NCBI GenBank assembly: GCA_021838785.1 | Contig: JAKCCV010000006.1 | Location: forward strand, 92,066 to 156,065 | Source of the DNA: Acidobacteriota bacterium | GTDB lineage: Bacteria > Acidobacteriota > Terriglobia > UBA7540 | DNA length: 64,000 bases | Reading direction: 5' to 3' | In this document: positions 1 through 9,729 of the stretch, piece by piece | How the letters are laid out: each line of letters begins with the position of its first letter | Numbering within the stretch: position 1 is the stretch's first letter | The notes under the pieces: generated by a model | Databases searched by the model: none | What the model saw: only the letters and a program-made list of their open reading frames with translations | What the model was told of the DNA's origin: nothing | Position numbers and translations under genes: made by a program

Positions 1-1748
1 CCGTTCCTGGTCACCGGGGGAAGCACAAGCGCCTTCTCGAAGGTTCCCACCTTGCCGGTAAGATTCTCTCTCGCCACAACCTTGATGGTGTAAGTTCCCG
101 GCGGCAAGACCATCGCGCCTTCGTAGAGAATGTTTCCTTTGAGGACGCGCTGGTAGGTGGACGGATTCAGCTTGACGGAAAGGGTATCGCGCAGCGCGCC
201 GGCGATCTTGCCGTTGGCCGTGGTGGCGCGCCAGGCAAAATCAAATTCGGTTCGATGAATGGCCGAGTGCCGGCGAAAAGGAACCGCCGAGCCGGGAATT
301 TTTGCGGCCAGAACCACCCAATAATGACCATCCGGCTGAAGAAAGTAAGGCGTCTCTACGGCGAGCGGCAGGTCGAGAATCGGCACAGGGGAATTCATGG
401 CCTCTTCCAATTCCACTTCCTTCTGCTCGCTCGAAGAGCGCGCGAAGCTGACCGGAGCGTAATAACCCGGCCGCGCTTCCACCTTCAGTCCGGGTTCTCC
501 CGTCACCACGACGCGAATCCGGCGATATTTCCCGTCGGCTTTGGTGTTAGAGGGCGAATAGCCCAATAAATAGTAGGTCGAGTTGACTTTTTGCACGTAC
601 TGAAACACGGGCGCGAAATGGTTCAAGTCGGTGAACATCCGCCCACCCGTGTCGGTGGCCAGGGTCGAGAGGGTTTCACGGCTGTTGTGGAGCGAACTCA
701 ACTGTGAGGAGACGGCGTCCGCCGTGTAGATTGCGGTTCCCGAGGGGCTGGCCGCCGAGGCGCCTCCCCCGGGCGGCAACGCCATCAAGCCGCGGGCGTC
801 GAGCGTGTAAAAGGAAACGTCCGAGCGATTCGCCGAATCAATCGTCGCTTGCAGCTGGGCTTCGTTGTCCACCCCGGTCTGCTCAATGCCGCTCGAAAAA
901 TGAATCACCGATTTGCGGCCCGGTACCGACCGGAGCATCTGCGCCAGCGATTGGAGCGCCGCCAGCTTTTCATCCGTGTTGAAGATGTTGAATTCGGTCT
1001 CGTCCGGAGTAAAGGCGTCTCCGGTATCTTGGGTCACAATCGTGTTGCCAAAGGAATCCGTCCCGCCCGCTTCGCCGACCGAACCATTGGACGCGAGCTG
1101 TGCCGATTGCCCGATGGCAATGCTTTTCAAAGCCTTCTCCAGCGCCTGGGGGTCGTTGGTGAAATCCTGGAGCACCCGCAAATCGCTTGAATAAGTTACC
1201 ACCGCCACCAAATCCGCTGGGGTCATCTGGTGTTTGATAAAGTTCTGCGCGGAATGGAGCGCCCGCAAAAGATCCGGAATTTGCAACGAGGTGAGGTCAA
1301 AAAACAGAACGAGCAGCCGATGGTTCTGAACCAGCTTTTTATAGTCAGCCTGCGGCGTGGTGGGCGGCAAAGCCCCCAAATTGATTACGGCGGGCTTGGT
1401 CTTGGTTCCGTTCTCTTGGGCAAGCTGTTGGATGTTCTCCACATCGAACGAATTGATTTTTTGGAGCACCCCGTCTTCGTAAACCTTGAAGTCGCTTGCT
1501 TTCAGGTTGGTGACGGGGCGGCCCTTGCGGTCCGTCACCCGCGCGTCCACCAACACTTCATTGGAAGTCACTTTCAGCGTGTAAGGCTGAGCAAGATTCT
1601 GATAGCCGATGACGGCGCGCGGACGGGCAGGCTTTTGCGCTGCCGCCCTCGGCATCCAGCCGAGGAGCAATAGCGCGCCCGCCGCCAGCGTCGCGCGAAG
1701 GGCAGCGGAACGTGACGGGCTTCTTCGTCGAGTGTCAGGGTGCCGCAT
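1..1748 (-). CDS. VWFA-related (Acidobacterial type) exported protein, C-terminus cut by window edge
   Basis: My own translation of the minus strand from the ATG at 1748 gives an open frame of about 580 codons running off the left edge. It opens with an Arg-rich stretch and a hydrophobic segment ending AAAQ (residues 1-38), so it is probably exported. Next comes a conserved lead-in (VDARVTDRKGRPVTNL, FKVYEDG) and then a von Willebrand A-like domain from about residue 145 (LLVLFFDLTS). The metal-binding MIDAS motif is degenerate, as is usual in this Acidobacterial family. A later segment (STYYLLGYSPSN, RRIRV) matches the family's C-terminal conserved block. It lies only 8 nt downstream of the receptor-like gene's stop, so the two are probably cotranscribed. 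The biological role of the family is not established. Confidence 0.85.
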   Translation of the reverse strand, partial: MRHPDTRRRSPSRSAALRATLAAGALLLLGWMPRAAAQKPARPRAVIGYQNLAQPYTLKVTSNEVLVDARVTDRKGRPVTNLKASDFKVYEDGVLQKINSFDVENIQQLAQENGTKTKPAVINLGALPPTTPQADYKKLVQNHRLLVLFFDLTSLQIPDLLRALHSAQNFIKHQMTPADLVAVVTYSSDLRVLQDFTNDPQALEKALKSIAIGQSAQLASNGSVGEAGGTDSFGNTIVTQDTGDAFTPDETEFNIFNTDEKLAALQSLAQMLRSVPGRKSVIHFSSGIEQTGVDNEAQLQATIDSANRSDVSFYTLDARGLMALPPGGGASAASPSGTAIYTADAVSSQLSSLHNSRETLSTLATDTGGRMFTDLNHFAPVFQYVQKVNSTYYLLGYSPSNTKADGKYRRIRVVVTGEPGLKVEARPGYYAPVSFARSSSEQKEVELEEAMNSPVPILDLPLAVETPYFLQPDGHYWVVLAAKIPGSAVPFRRHSAIHRTEFDFAWRATTANGKIAGALRDTLSVKLNPSTYQRVLKGNILYEGAMVLPPGTYTIKVVARENLTGKVGTFEKALVLPPVTRN

Positions 1749-1756
1749 CTCCGTCC

Positions 1757-4700
1757 TCAAAACATAAATCTTAAGGAAAGGGTCATGGTTCGCATGGAGC
1801 CCACTCCCGTCACTCGTCCAAAGGTATTGCTGTTCAGGGTGGTCGCCAGGCTCGTGTAATTCACAATGTTGAACGTATTGCTCGTCGCCAGTTGCAAAGC
1901 CATCCTCATGTTTTTCTCACGCGAAATCGTCAGGATTCGATTGAGGGCCATATTGAAAACGAGTGACGGCGGCCCCGGAATCGTATTCCGCCCGGCATTG
2001 CCAAACTGGCCCGCCGGAGGAAGCGTGAAGGCGTCCGTGTTGAAGTAATGCAGCGTTGTTTGCTCGGCCGAGGGCAAGGTAACACTCTGGCCAGTGGCAT
2101 TGGCGCGCAGCCCGCCGAACGGCGCCAGCCCATTGACGTTGTTGCTGGCATTGCCGGCGATAAACGCGGTGTAGGGCAAGCCGGAACTGAAGGACGTCAT
2201 GTCGCTGATGGCCCAATTGGAAAGCACGCGCGCCAGCTTGCCTCCGTGATTCAAGAAAGGCTCCCGGTCGCCAAACGGCAACTGATAACGGGCGAAGGCT
2301 CGCACACTGTGAGTTGGGTTGAAGCCGGAAAGCGCCCACTCCGCCCGCAGGTCAAACGGGTTTTGCACGGGCGGCAGCGGACTGACGGCGGCGTTGATGG
2401 CGGAACCGCCGCCCAGTCCGCCAGGCCCACCCAGAATAAAAAAGCCGCGCGCGCTGGCGGTTCCACCGACGCTGGAGGCATCGTCTTCAGCTTTCGAGTA
2501 GGTGTAATTCAAGAAGAAGGAGAAATTGTGGCGCGAGAAATGCCTCAAACTCACCCGCAGCCCGTTGTAGAGGGACGTGGCTCCGCCCGTGTCGTATTCA
2601 AACGGCAGAGCATTCTTCGTCAACGTTGGGCCGGCCCCCGGCACGGCGATGTTGGGCGCCAGCAGCAAATTGAGGTGCGTTCCGCGCGTCCCGATGTACG
2701 CCACCGACAAAATGTACGTTGGGCTGAGATCCTGCTCCAGCATCAAATTCCAGGTTTGCGCGTACGGCGTATGGAAATTGGGGTCCACAGCAAAGGTGTT
2801 TCTGGCCGTGGTGGAACTGACGGCCGGGAAACCGTGTTGGAGCGTCAGCGTCCGCAAAGGATTGGTGACCAGGGTGCTGGTGGTGGCAAAGGGCGCCTGG
2901 TTCACCAGGTCGTGCACCACGCTTCCATAGATGGACTCGTCGTAAAAGATGCCGTAACCGGCGCGCACCACCAAGCTGTGCGAGAGCCAGGGACGAAAGG
3001 CCAGACCCACGCGCGGGGCCAGGTTGTCCCATTGACCTCGCAACAGCGAAGCGGGCAAATTGCCCGGATTCTGGCCCGTCACCACGCCGACACTCGTGAA
3101 GCCTGGACCGATGGCCAAGTCGGACAAATGGCCGTATTTCTCCGTGAACGGGGCTGCGTATTCCCATCGTCCGCCCAAATCGAGCGTCAAGTGATTGGAG
3201 ACCCTCCAATCGTCGTTGCCATAGACATCGAAGCGCGTTGAACGCAGGTAGTTGGCCGGAATGCCAAATCGCTCCGAGGTGGTCTGCGGGAGGCCGAGCA
3301 GAAAGTCCGCAAGATCGTACCCCGTGCCGGCCACCGGCGTGCCTTGCGGCGTAAAATTGCTTGTGCTGTAACCCGTGAACGAAAAACTGCCTTCGGCATC
3401 CGGGTCCGTCAGCGTATTGACCTGAACCTTGGCCAGATCGCCGCCGAGGTGCAGGTTGTGATTTCCGACGTTGTGGAAAATCGAATCGGAAAACCGCAGC
3501 GTCTGATTGCGAGTGAGCGAAGGCGTGGCGTCTGCCAAGCCGCTGAAGTTGGTAAAGCCGATATTGGGCAAACCCCAGTCCATCGGATTTTGGGAAACCC
3601 CTGCGATTCCCAGCTCGCCCGCGATGTTCTGATTGAAGGCAAAGGGGTTGGTGACAAAACTTCGCATCCGGTTGAAGTTCACGCCCAGGGTATTCACCGT
3701 CTTCGGACCGAAGTTGTGCGTTTCCGTCAGGCTGGCGTTTTGCATTCGCGTCGTGGTCGTGGAGGTGATATCGGGATAGCCCGTAACGCCGTCGGTGTGC
3801 GAGGAATTGTAGAAATACATGAACGCCAAATTGTCTTTATTCGAGATTTCATGGTCCACGCGACCCATAAACACCTGACGCGACGAGGGCAGCGACAACT
3901 GCACGTGGTAGTTCTGCACCTCGCCCGGCAAATTGGGCAGCGGAATGTGCTTGAGTAACCCAATCGCCGCTTTGTTCAACATGGAAGGCGGAATGATGTT
4001 GCTCGGGAACGGCGTTCGCGGGCCCGGCGCGGAGGAGGGCTGGTAAATCACGGGCATCATCCCGGCATCGGGGCCGGCCGCGATGGTGGTGCCCGAAAAA
4101 TTGCCTTGCCGCTCCGCCGCTGTCGGCACGGATGCCAGCAGGTTATCAGGGCTGGTGCCGCGCAGGATATCAAAATGGAAGAAGAAGCTGGTGGTATTGC
4201 TTCCGTTATAAATCTTCGGAATCACGAGCGGCCCGCCCAAGGACACCCCAAGCAGCTCTTGATAAGACGAGGGTTGGGCCTGGGACGGCGTATTGAGCGG
4301 ATAAGGACGCGCATCGAAAGCTGAGTTGGTGTAACTGTCAAAAAAGTTTCCGCGCAGCCGGTTAATCTGCGCCCGTCGTGGTCCGCCAAAGAACATCACT
4401 ACGCCGGGCCCGCCGCGGAAGGGCACGCCCATCGGGCCGCCCGGCCTTCCGCCGAATCGGAACATCATGCGGCCGCCTCGTTGCATGGGCGGAGCGGTGG
4501 CATCCACGGTGTTGCCTGCCAACAAGAAAGAATTGCTCGATCCGGCGGCGCCCGCCTCGTCGCCGGTGATCGGGCTTCCAGTCTGGGTCTCAGCCTCGGC
4601 GCCACCCGTCCCCCCGGAAAACCGCAGCCCGCCGGTCGCCGATCCTTCGCCGCCCGCCTCGCTCAGAATGGCGTTGAGCTCGGCTTCGTTTTGTTGGCTG

Positions 4701-5224
4701 AGGCCAGCGGTCGGAGAGAATGGCGACTGGCCGCGGCCTTTGACCGCGAACTGCCCCGACGGGCGGGCGGAGGCAGGAGGGCCTTTTTGCCCTGGCCGAC
4801 CCACCGCCGCCCGGCCCCGCCCTCGTCGTAAATTGCCAAACATCACCGGGCCGCCGCCCACCGCCAGCGTCAGCGTGGCGTTGGCGGTCGCGGAGACGCC
4901 TGGTTTAACCATTACCGGCCCGAGCAGCGCCGGCCGAAACCCCACCAACATTACGACAACCCGGTACGGCCCCGGCGGCACGTTCCTGAAAACGTAACGC
5001 CCCGTCCCATCGGACCACGTTTCGATGCGGGCCCGCGTCTGCACATTGAACAAGATGACCCGGGCTCCCGGAACGGCAACGCCATTCGGCCCAACAACCT
5101 TTCCGATGACCGTTCCGCCTGCAATGCGGGGCACGGTTTGGCCGACCGCCGACAGAGGAATCCCGGTCACCGCCAAGGTCAGCGCACAAATTGCCAAAGC
5201 ACCGAGAAATGTGCCGCGCCTCAT
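1757..5224 (-). CDS. Oar-like TonB-dependent receptor with atypical Gly/Arg-rich N-terminal region
   Basis: This is an outer-membrane protein of about 1155 residues. I chose the ATG at 5224 because AGAGG lies just upstream and a clean signal peptide follows (MRRGTFLGAL...). A carboxypeptidase-regulatory-like domain covers about residues 35-120 (GTVIGKVVGPNGVAVPGARV, GRYVFRNVPPGPYRV). It is followed by about 170 residues rich in Gly, Arg, Pro and Ala where Oar-type proteins normally carry a plug domain. The C-terminal part has typical barrel strands of the family (GGPLVIPK, FFFHFDIL, GRVDHEIS, NWAISDMTSFSSGLPY) and ends in Phe (LRFMF), as outer-membrane barrels do. Its likely role is uptake or binding of a large substrate. 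No TonB box was identified with confidence. The VWFA gene follows 8 nt downstream. Confidence 0.85.
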   Translation of the reverse strand: MRRGTFLGALAICALTLAVTGIPLSAVGQTVPRIAGGTVIGKVVGPNGVAVPGARVILFNVQTRARIETWSDGTGRYVFRNVPPGPYRVVVMLVGFRPALLGPVMVKPGVSATANATLTLAVGGGPVMFGNLRRGRGRAAVGRPGQKGPPASARPSGQFAVKGRGQSPFSPTAGLSQQNEAELNAILSEAGGEGSATGGLRFSGGTGGAEAETQTGSPITGDEAGAAGSSNSFLLAGNTVDATAPPMQRGGRMMFRFGGRPGGPMGVPFRGGPGVVMFFGGPRRAQINRLRGNFFDSYTNSAFDARPYPLNTPSQAQPSSYQELLGVSLGGPLVIPKIYNGSNTTSFFFHFDILRGTSPDNLLASVPTAAERQGNFSGTTIAAGPDAGMMPVIYQPSSAPGPRTPFPSNIIPPSMLNKAAIGLLKHIPLPNLPGEVQNYHVQLSLPSSRQVFMGRVDHEISNKDNLAFMYFYNSSHTDGVTGYPDITSTTTTRMQNASLTETHNFGPKTVNTLGVNFNRMRSFVTNPFAFNQNIAGELGIAGVSQNPMDWGLPNIGFTNFSGLADATPSLTRNQTLRFSDSIFHNVGNHNLHLGGDLAKVQVNTLTDPDAEGSFSFTGYSTSNFTPQGTPVAGTGYDLADFLLGLPQTTSERFGIPANYLRSTRFDVYGNDDWRVSNHLTLDLGGRWEYAAPFTEKYGHLSDLAIGPGFTSVGVVTGQNPGNLPASLLRGQWDNLAPRVGLAFRPWLSHSLVVRAGYGIFYDESIYGSVVHDLVNQAPFATTSTLVTNPLRTLTLQHGFPAVSSTTARNTFAVDPNFHTPYAQTWNLMLEQDLSPTYILSVAYIGTRGTHLNLLLAPNIAVPGAGPTLTKNALPFEYDTGGATSLYNGLRVSLRHFSRHNFSFFLNYTYSKAEDDASSVGGTASARGFFILGGPGGLGGGSAINAAVSPLPPVQNPFDLRAEWALSGFNPTHSVRAFARYQLPFGDREPFLNHGGKLARVLSNWAISDMTSFSSGLPYTAFIAGNASNNVNGLAPFGGLRANATGQSVTLPSAEQTTLHYFNTDAFTLPPAGQFGNAGRNTIPGPPSLVFNMALNRILTISREKNMRMALQLATSNTFNIVNYTSLATTLNSNTFGRVTGVGSMRTMTLSLRFMF

Positions 5225-5549
5225 CGTTCCAACCTCTTGGCCCAAGACCCGACCCAATCCATCAACCGAGGAAGCCGCGCCGATGGCGGGCTCCGCACCT
5301 ACAGGATGCCTCTAACAGGTCGCACGGCGCGCAAAATCTATGTAAAACCATCTAAGAGATGTGTACCGGCATTGAGGGTCGGCTGCGGTTCGGCTCGCCA
5401 TTTTGTTCCCACGGCAACGTTGCCAACAGCGTTGACTTACGAGGCTTGTGGGCGGATACTGGCCCCAATCCGCTTAGATGGCGAAGCGCGTCTGCATCCG
5501 CTGCCGCCGAGAGATGTACATTCCGCGCGCAGGCGCAGAGGTCACCATC
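5225..5549. other. Divergent intergenic region
   Basis: This 325-base stretch separates the receptor gene on the minus strand from the VWFA operon on the plus strand and must hold both promoters. I see one reasonable plus-strand candidate, listed separately at 5432-5460. No convincing minus-strand promoter or small gene was found. A reading frame that extends the downstream gene to an upstream ATG at 5478 is less likely than the start at 5550. Confidence 0.6.
5432..5460 (+). promoter_or_regulatory. Candidate sigma-70-type promoter for the VWFA-VWFA-mutY operon
   Basis: TTGACT at 5432-5437 is separated by 17 bases from GATACT at 5455-5460. These match the -35 and -10 consensus at five and four of six positions. 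The site lies about 90 bases upstream of the chosen start. It rests on motif resemblance only. Confidence 0.4.
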
Positions 5550-7352
5550 ATGGATACTTGCCAGAAGCGACGCCTGCTGTGCCCCTTGGATAACGGCGGG
5601 CGTGCCGCGCCGCGGGCCAGCGCTATGTTGCTTTGCATGGCGCTCGCGGCGAGCGCGGCCATCGCCAAGCAGCGTCCTCTTCAGCCTGCTAAAACTGCGT
5701 CGCCTAAGCCTCAGATTGTGACTCGTCCGGCTCCCCTCCCCTTCAGTTTTCAAGTTGAACGAAATCTCGTGCTGGTGCGTGTGGTCGTCCGCGACAAACA
5801 GGGACATGTGGTGGAGAATCTCCGGAAGGGCGATTTCCGGCTGTTTGATAATGGAAAGCTGCAGCAAATCCTGCAATTTTCCGTCAAGCGGCACTCGGCC
5901 CGACCGGCCGCGTCCGCCTCAGCTCAAAAGCCGGCGGTCCGCCCGGAGACGGCGTTGGCCCCTTGGAGGCCAGCGCATTTTTTGGCGCTTTACTTTGACG
6001 ACGTTCATATGCACGCGGGGAGCATCATGCGGGTTCGGCTTGCGGTGGATCACTACCTCGCCTCGACGCTCGCGCCGAGCGACCGCGTGGGATTGTTCAC
6101 GGCTTCGGGCCGCGACTCCATTGGCTTCACGCAGAACGTTCACCGCGTCGAGGCGGCGCTAGCTCGGATGACGCCGCAAAGCATCGTGCCGGTTCAATAC
6201 AATCCGTGCCCGCGCATCTATCAATATCAAGCCTACCTCATCGTTGACCGGCGTGATTCCAATGCATTGGAAGAAGCAACCCAGGAAGCCCTGCTCTGCC
6301 GTTACGGTGGCGACACACGATTCCTCAACCAAGCGGCTAATGACGCCAAAGCCGCGGCCTTCACCGTGCTCAACAACAGCCAAACGCAGGCCGACTACTC
6401 GCTGCGCGGCCTAGGCGAGCTGGTGCGGCGCATGAGTGCGCTGCCCGGCCAGAGAACCATTGCCTTGATTTCCCCCGGTTTTCTAATCCAAGCGCTACGG
6501 TTCCAGCTTGAGAGCATTGTGGATCAGGCGCTGCGCTCGAATATCACCATCAACACTCTCGACAGCCGCGGCCTCGCCACCGAAGTGCCATTCGATAACG
6601 TCAGCCAACAAACGATTATCATCCCCAATCGCCCCGATCTCATGGGTCAGAAGGCCATCATCAAGTTGAATGAATTCTCCTACGAAGCCGACGTGATGCG
6701 CGACCTCGCGCGCGGCACCGGAGGAGTCTATTTCCACAATAACAACGACTTGGCCGAAGGCTTCCGCGAGGTCAGCTCGATGGCTCCTACCTATTACCTG
6801 CTGGCTTTCTCTCCCAACGACCTTAAGCCCAACGGCAGCTTCCACAGGATTAAAGTTCGTATCCGCAACGGAAAGGATCTGCTCATTGAGGCGCGGCGCG
6901 GTTACTTCGCTCCGCGTCGTCCGCAAAATACGACCCAAGCTGCCAACGCCCAAATCCGCCAGGCCGTTTTCTCCCCTGCGGAGATCCTTCAGCTTCCAAT
7001 AGAGGTTCACACGCAGTTTTTCAAATCCGACCCCCTGTCGGCTCGCCTGGCCGTCTTGACGCACCTGGACCTACAACCACTCAACTTTATCCAAAAGGAC
7101 GGCAGAAATTGGAACAAGCTGGCCTTTGTCACCGCGGTTTTTGACCGCAACGGGCGATGCGTGGCGGCGAAAGAGAAACTTGTCACCTTGCGATTGCTCG
7201 ACGGTGTGCTCGGCCAACTGCGGCAATCGGGAATCACCGTGCGCAGCACGTTTAACGTTCCGCCGGGCTCTTACGTGGTCCGGCAGGTGGTCCGTGACGA
7301 AGACGCCGGAGAAATTTCCGGCGTCAATCGGACCATCCGAATTCCGTATTGA
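5550..7352 (+). CDS. VWFA-related (Acidobacterial type) exported protein
   Basis: The product has 600 residues from the ATG at 5550, chosen because it puts a hydrophobic export signal close to the start (about residues 25-40, ending in the AIAK region). An in-frame ATG at 5478 would add 24 unlikely residues. It has the same architecture as the first gene of the window: lead-in (LVLVRVVVRDKQGHVVENL, FRLFDNGKLQ), VWA-like domain starting near HFLALYFDDVHMH with a degenerate MIDAS, and the family C-terminal block (PTYYLLAFSPNDLKPNGSFH). It is followed after 22 nt by a paralogue and then mutY. The function of the family is unknown. The pairing with a second VWFA gene next to a receptor suggests an envelope role, which is inference. 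Confidence 0.85.
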   Translation: MDTCQKRRLLCPLDNGGRAAPRASAMLLCMALAASAAIAKQRPLQPAKTASPKPQIVTRPAPLPFSFQVERNLVLVRVVVRDKQGHVVENLRKGDFRLFDNGKLQQILQFSVKRHSARPAASASAQKPAVRPETALAPWRPAHFLALYFDDVHMHAGSIMRVRLAVDHYLASTLAPSDRVGLFTASGRDSIGFTQNVHRVEAALARMTPQSIVPVQYNPCPRIYQYQAYLIVDRRDSNALEEATQEALLCRYGGDTRFLNQAANDAKAAAFTVLNNSQTQADYSLRGLGELVRRMSALPGQRTIALISPGFLIQALRFQLESIVDQALRSNITINTLDSRGLATEVPFDNVSQQTIIIPNRPDLMGQKAIIKLNEFSYEADVMRDLARGTGGVYFHNNNDLAEGFREVSSMAPTYYLLAFSPNDLKPNGSFHRIKVRIRNGKDLLIEARRGYFAPRRPQNTTQAANAQIRQAVFSPAEILQLPIEVHTQFFKSDPLSARLAVLTHLDLQPLNFIQKDGRNWNKLAFVTAVFDRNGRCVAAKEKLVTLRLLDGVLGQLRQSGITVRSTFNVPPGSYVVRQVVRDEDAGEISGVNRTIRIPY

Positions 7353-7374
7353 TGATGGGGAAAGGAGCAACGCC

Positions 7375-9729
7375 ATGTGTCCAACTCAAAGATGGATAGC
7401 CGTTCTGGCGACTGTCAGCCTTGCGACCGCGTGCGCCACACTCGCCTTAATCGCAGCCACATCCGCCAAGAAATCCCCCGGCCCGGCTTCCACCGAAATC
7501 TTGAAAACGGAGTCCAATCTCGTGCTGGTGGACGCCATCGTCACGGACAAAAAGGGGCACTACGTAAACAATCTCACCGAAAAGGATTTTCGAGTTTACG
7601 ACGACGGCAAATTGCAAACCCTGACGAGTTTTTCCGAAGCCTCGGCCACTGCCGCCTCGGGCGCGCGGCGCTACGTGGTGCTTTTTTTCGACGATTCCAC
7701 CATTGCCACTTCCGATCAACTGCTGGTGCGGCGGGCTGCGGCCCAGTTTGTCCAGCGCGAAAGCTCGCCCCATCGGCTCATGGCGGTGGTGGATTTTGCT
7801 GGGGTTCTTCACATCGAGCAGAACTTCACCAACAACGCCGCGTTGCTGGCGCATGCCGTGCGAAACGTTCAATTCTCCGGTTTTGCGCCTAATGTTAACG
7901 CCTCCCAGCCGAATCTCGCGTCGCTCGCCGGGCCTCGCGGAATGCTCGGGCCCTCGCTCCAGCAAGTTAGTAACGACTTTGCGGCTCGAACCGTATTGCT
8001 GAGCATTCGCAGCCTCTGTTTAACGCTGGCGGCCGTTGCTGGGCGCAAGGCCCTCATTCTGTTTTCGGCAGGATTCCCCTTAAACTCAGAGCGCGAAGCC
8101 GAGCTGAGCGCCACCATTGATGCCGCCAACAAGGCGAACGTCGCCATTTATCCCGTGGATGTGCGTGGTCTCACCAACCTTCCTGCCAATCCCTTTCCAA
8201 ACGTTAATCCAACGCCGGGCTTTCCTCCCGGCGCCCGACTCGAACCGCCCCCATTTCCGCACGAGCCGTTCTTGCTGGCCGACCTGAGCCCGGTGGCGTT
8301 TGCGGCGGGGCAGCGGGGCTCCGGGGCAGGGTCTCCCGCCCCGAGTGGTCCAAGCGGCGGCCGCGGCGGAGCACCCAGCCCCGGCGGATCAGGAACGGGC
8401 ACCGGTCCGGGGACGGGAAACGTGGGAACAGGCGGGACGACCGGCTCGACCGGCGGATTGGGCCGTGGCAATCCCGGCTCAGTGCCGGGCTTCGGCGGGC
8501 GGGGCGGGGGAATGCCCGGCAACGGCAACTTCAACTCCCCCGGTTTCTACAACAACAATATGAATCAAATGCCGCCCATTATTCCGCCGATGATTCAGTC
8601 CATGGCCACCAATCAGCAGGTGCTCTACGCGCTGGCTGAAGGCACCGGCGGCTTCGCGATTACCAACACCAGCGATTTCCTCTCGGGCTTGATGAGAATT
8701 TCCAAGGACCTCAATCACTATTACGTGCTCGGCTACGTGCCGCCAAACCGCATTCACGACGGGAGCTATCACCGGATTCGCGTCAAAGTGGACCGCCGAG
8801 GACTCACGGTGCGAGCGCGCAACGGCTACTATGACACCAAAAGTCCGGACATGCTGGCGGGAAAACCCGAGGGGCAACTTCTCCAAGCCCTCGCTTCCAG
8901 CCCCAAGCCCGGAACCATTTTCGCTGCTATGACCGATCCTTATTTCTACACGGCGCCCGGCGTGGCGCGCGTGAACGTCTCACTTCAGATTCCGGCCAAG
9001 CCGCTTCATTTTCGCAAGGAAAAAGGCCGGTTCCACTACGAGGTGAACGTTTTAGGCCTGGCCTATCGCGCGGGCGGAGCGGTGGCAGCTCGCTTCAGCG
9101 ACACGGATGAGGGCAGCCTCGATAAGCAGCAAGAGAAGCAGCTCCTCAAAGGCGCATTCCATTACCAAAATTCTTTTGATATCGCGCCCGGAGCCTATAA
9201 ATTGGTGGTCGTGCTGAGCACCGGCAGAAAGCAATTCGCCAAGTGCGAATCGTCTCTGCTGGTTCGGCCTTACAGCGGAAATCAGTTTGCTATCAGCGCC
9301 ATCGCCCTCAGCCATACGTTCCGTCCCATCTCCGAGTTGACAGCCAGCCTGGACGAAGAACTCATCAACGAACGCATGCCGCTGGTCTCGCGCGGCATCG
9401 AAGTCACCCCCTCGGCCAGCAACCGCTTTAACCCGAAGGAGGAGGTCGGATTTTACGTCGAGGTTTACGACCCGGATTTACAAACCATCCTTCCGCCGGA
9501 AGTTGGCGTCCTCTACACTATCTACAACCGGAAGAGCGGCCAACTGGCGTACTCATCCGACACCATTCCGGTCAATGTTTTCGCAGAGCCGGGCAATCCC
9601 ATCATTCCCTCGCTCATCCGGCTGCAAACCCGGGAGCTTCCGCCCGGCAGCTACCGGCTGGACGTGCAGGCCAGGGATTCTGATGGCCATATCAGCCCCG
9701 TCGAGAAAGCGCGCTTCAGCATCGAATGA
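7375..9729 (+). CDS. VWFA-related (Acidobacterial type) exported protein with Gly/Pro-rich insert
   Basis: The product has 784 residues. The ATG at 7375 is preceded by AAGGAG and starts a clear signal peptide (WIAVLATVSLATACATLAL). An in-frame upstream start at 7126 would run through the previous gene and is rejected. The lead-in (LVLVDAIVTDKKGHYVNNL) and VWA-like domain (YVVLFFDDSTIATS) are present. The VWA fold is interrupted at about residues 280-410 by a low-complexity stretch rich in Gly, Pro, Ser and Asn. The family block follows (NHYYVLGYVPPNRIHDGSYH), then about 270 more residues of beta-rich sequence. The stop overlaps the mutY start (ATGA). It belongs to the same operon as its upstream paralogue. 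Confidence 0.86.
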   Translation: MCPTQRWIAVLATVSLATACATLALIAATSAKKSPGPASTEILKTESNLVLVDAIVTDKKGHYVNNLTEKDFRVYDDGKLQTLTSFSEASATAASGARRYVVLFFDDSTIATSDQLLVRRAAAQFVQRESSPHRLMAVVDFAGVLHIEQNFTNNAALLAHAVRNVQFSGFAPNVNASQPNLASLAGPRGMLGPSLQQVSNDFAARTVLLSIRSLCLTLAAVAGRKALILFSAGFPLNSEREAELSATIDAANKANVAIYPVDVRGLTNLPANPFPNVNPTPGFPPGARLEPPPFPHEPFLLADLSPVAFAAGQRGSGAGSPAPSGPSGGRGGAPSPGGSGTGTGPGTGNVGTGGTTGSTGGLGRGNPGSVPGFGGRGGGMPGNGNFNSPGFYNNNMNQMPPIIPPMIQSMATNQQVLYALAEGTGGFAITNTSDFLSGLMRISKDLNHYYVLGYVPPNRIHDGSYHRIRVKVDRRGLTVRARNGYYDTKSPDMLAGKPEGQLLQALASSPKPGTIFAAMTDPYFYTAPGVARVNVSLQIPAKPLHFRKEKGRFHYEVNVLGLAYRAGGAVAARFSDTDEGSLDKQQEKQLLKGAFHYQNSFDIAPGAYKLVVVLSTGRKQFAKCESSLLVRPYSGNQFAISAIALSHTFRPISELTASLDEELINERMPLVSRGIEVTPSASNRFNPKEEVGFYVEVYDPDLQTILPPEVGVLYTIYNRKSGQLAYSSDTIPVNVFAEPGNPIIPSLIRLQTRELPPGSYRLDVQARDSDGHISPVEKARFSIE

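Noticed and set aside
2048..3241. 397-codon plus-strand frame inside the receptor-like gene
   Set aside because: It is the shadow of a GC-rich coding strand, with Arg/Gln/Gly-rich composition and no family resemblance. The minus-strand frame is clearly the real one.
7126..7374. N-terminal extension of the third VWFA gene
   Set aside because: It would overlap the previous gene by 227 bases; the ATG at 7375 has AAGGAG and a signal peptide directly after it.
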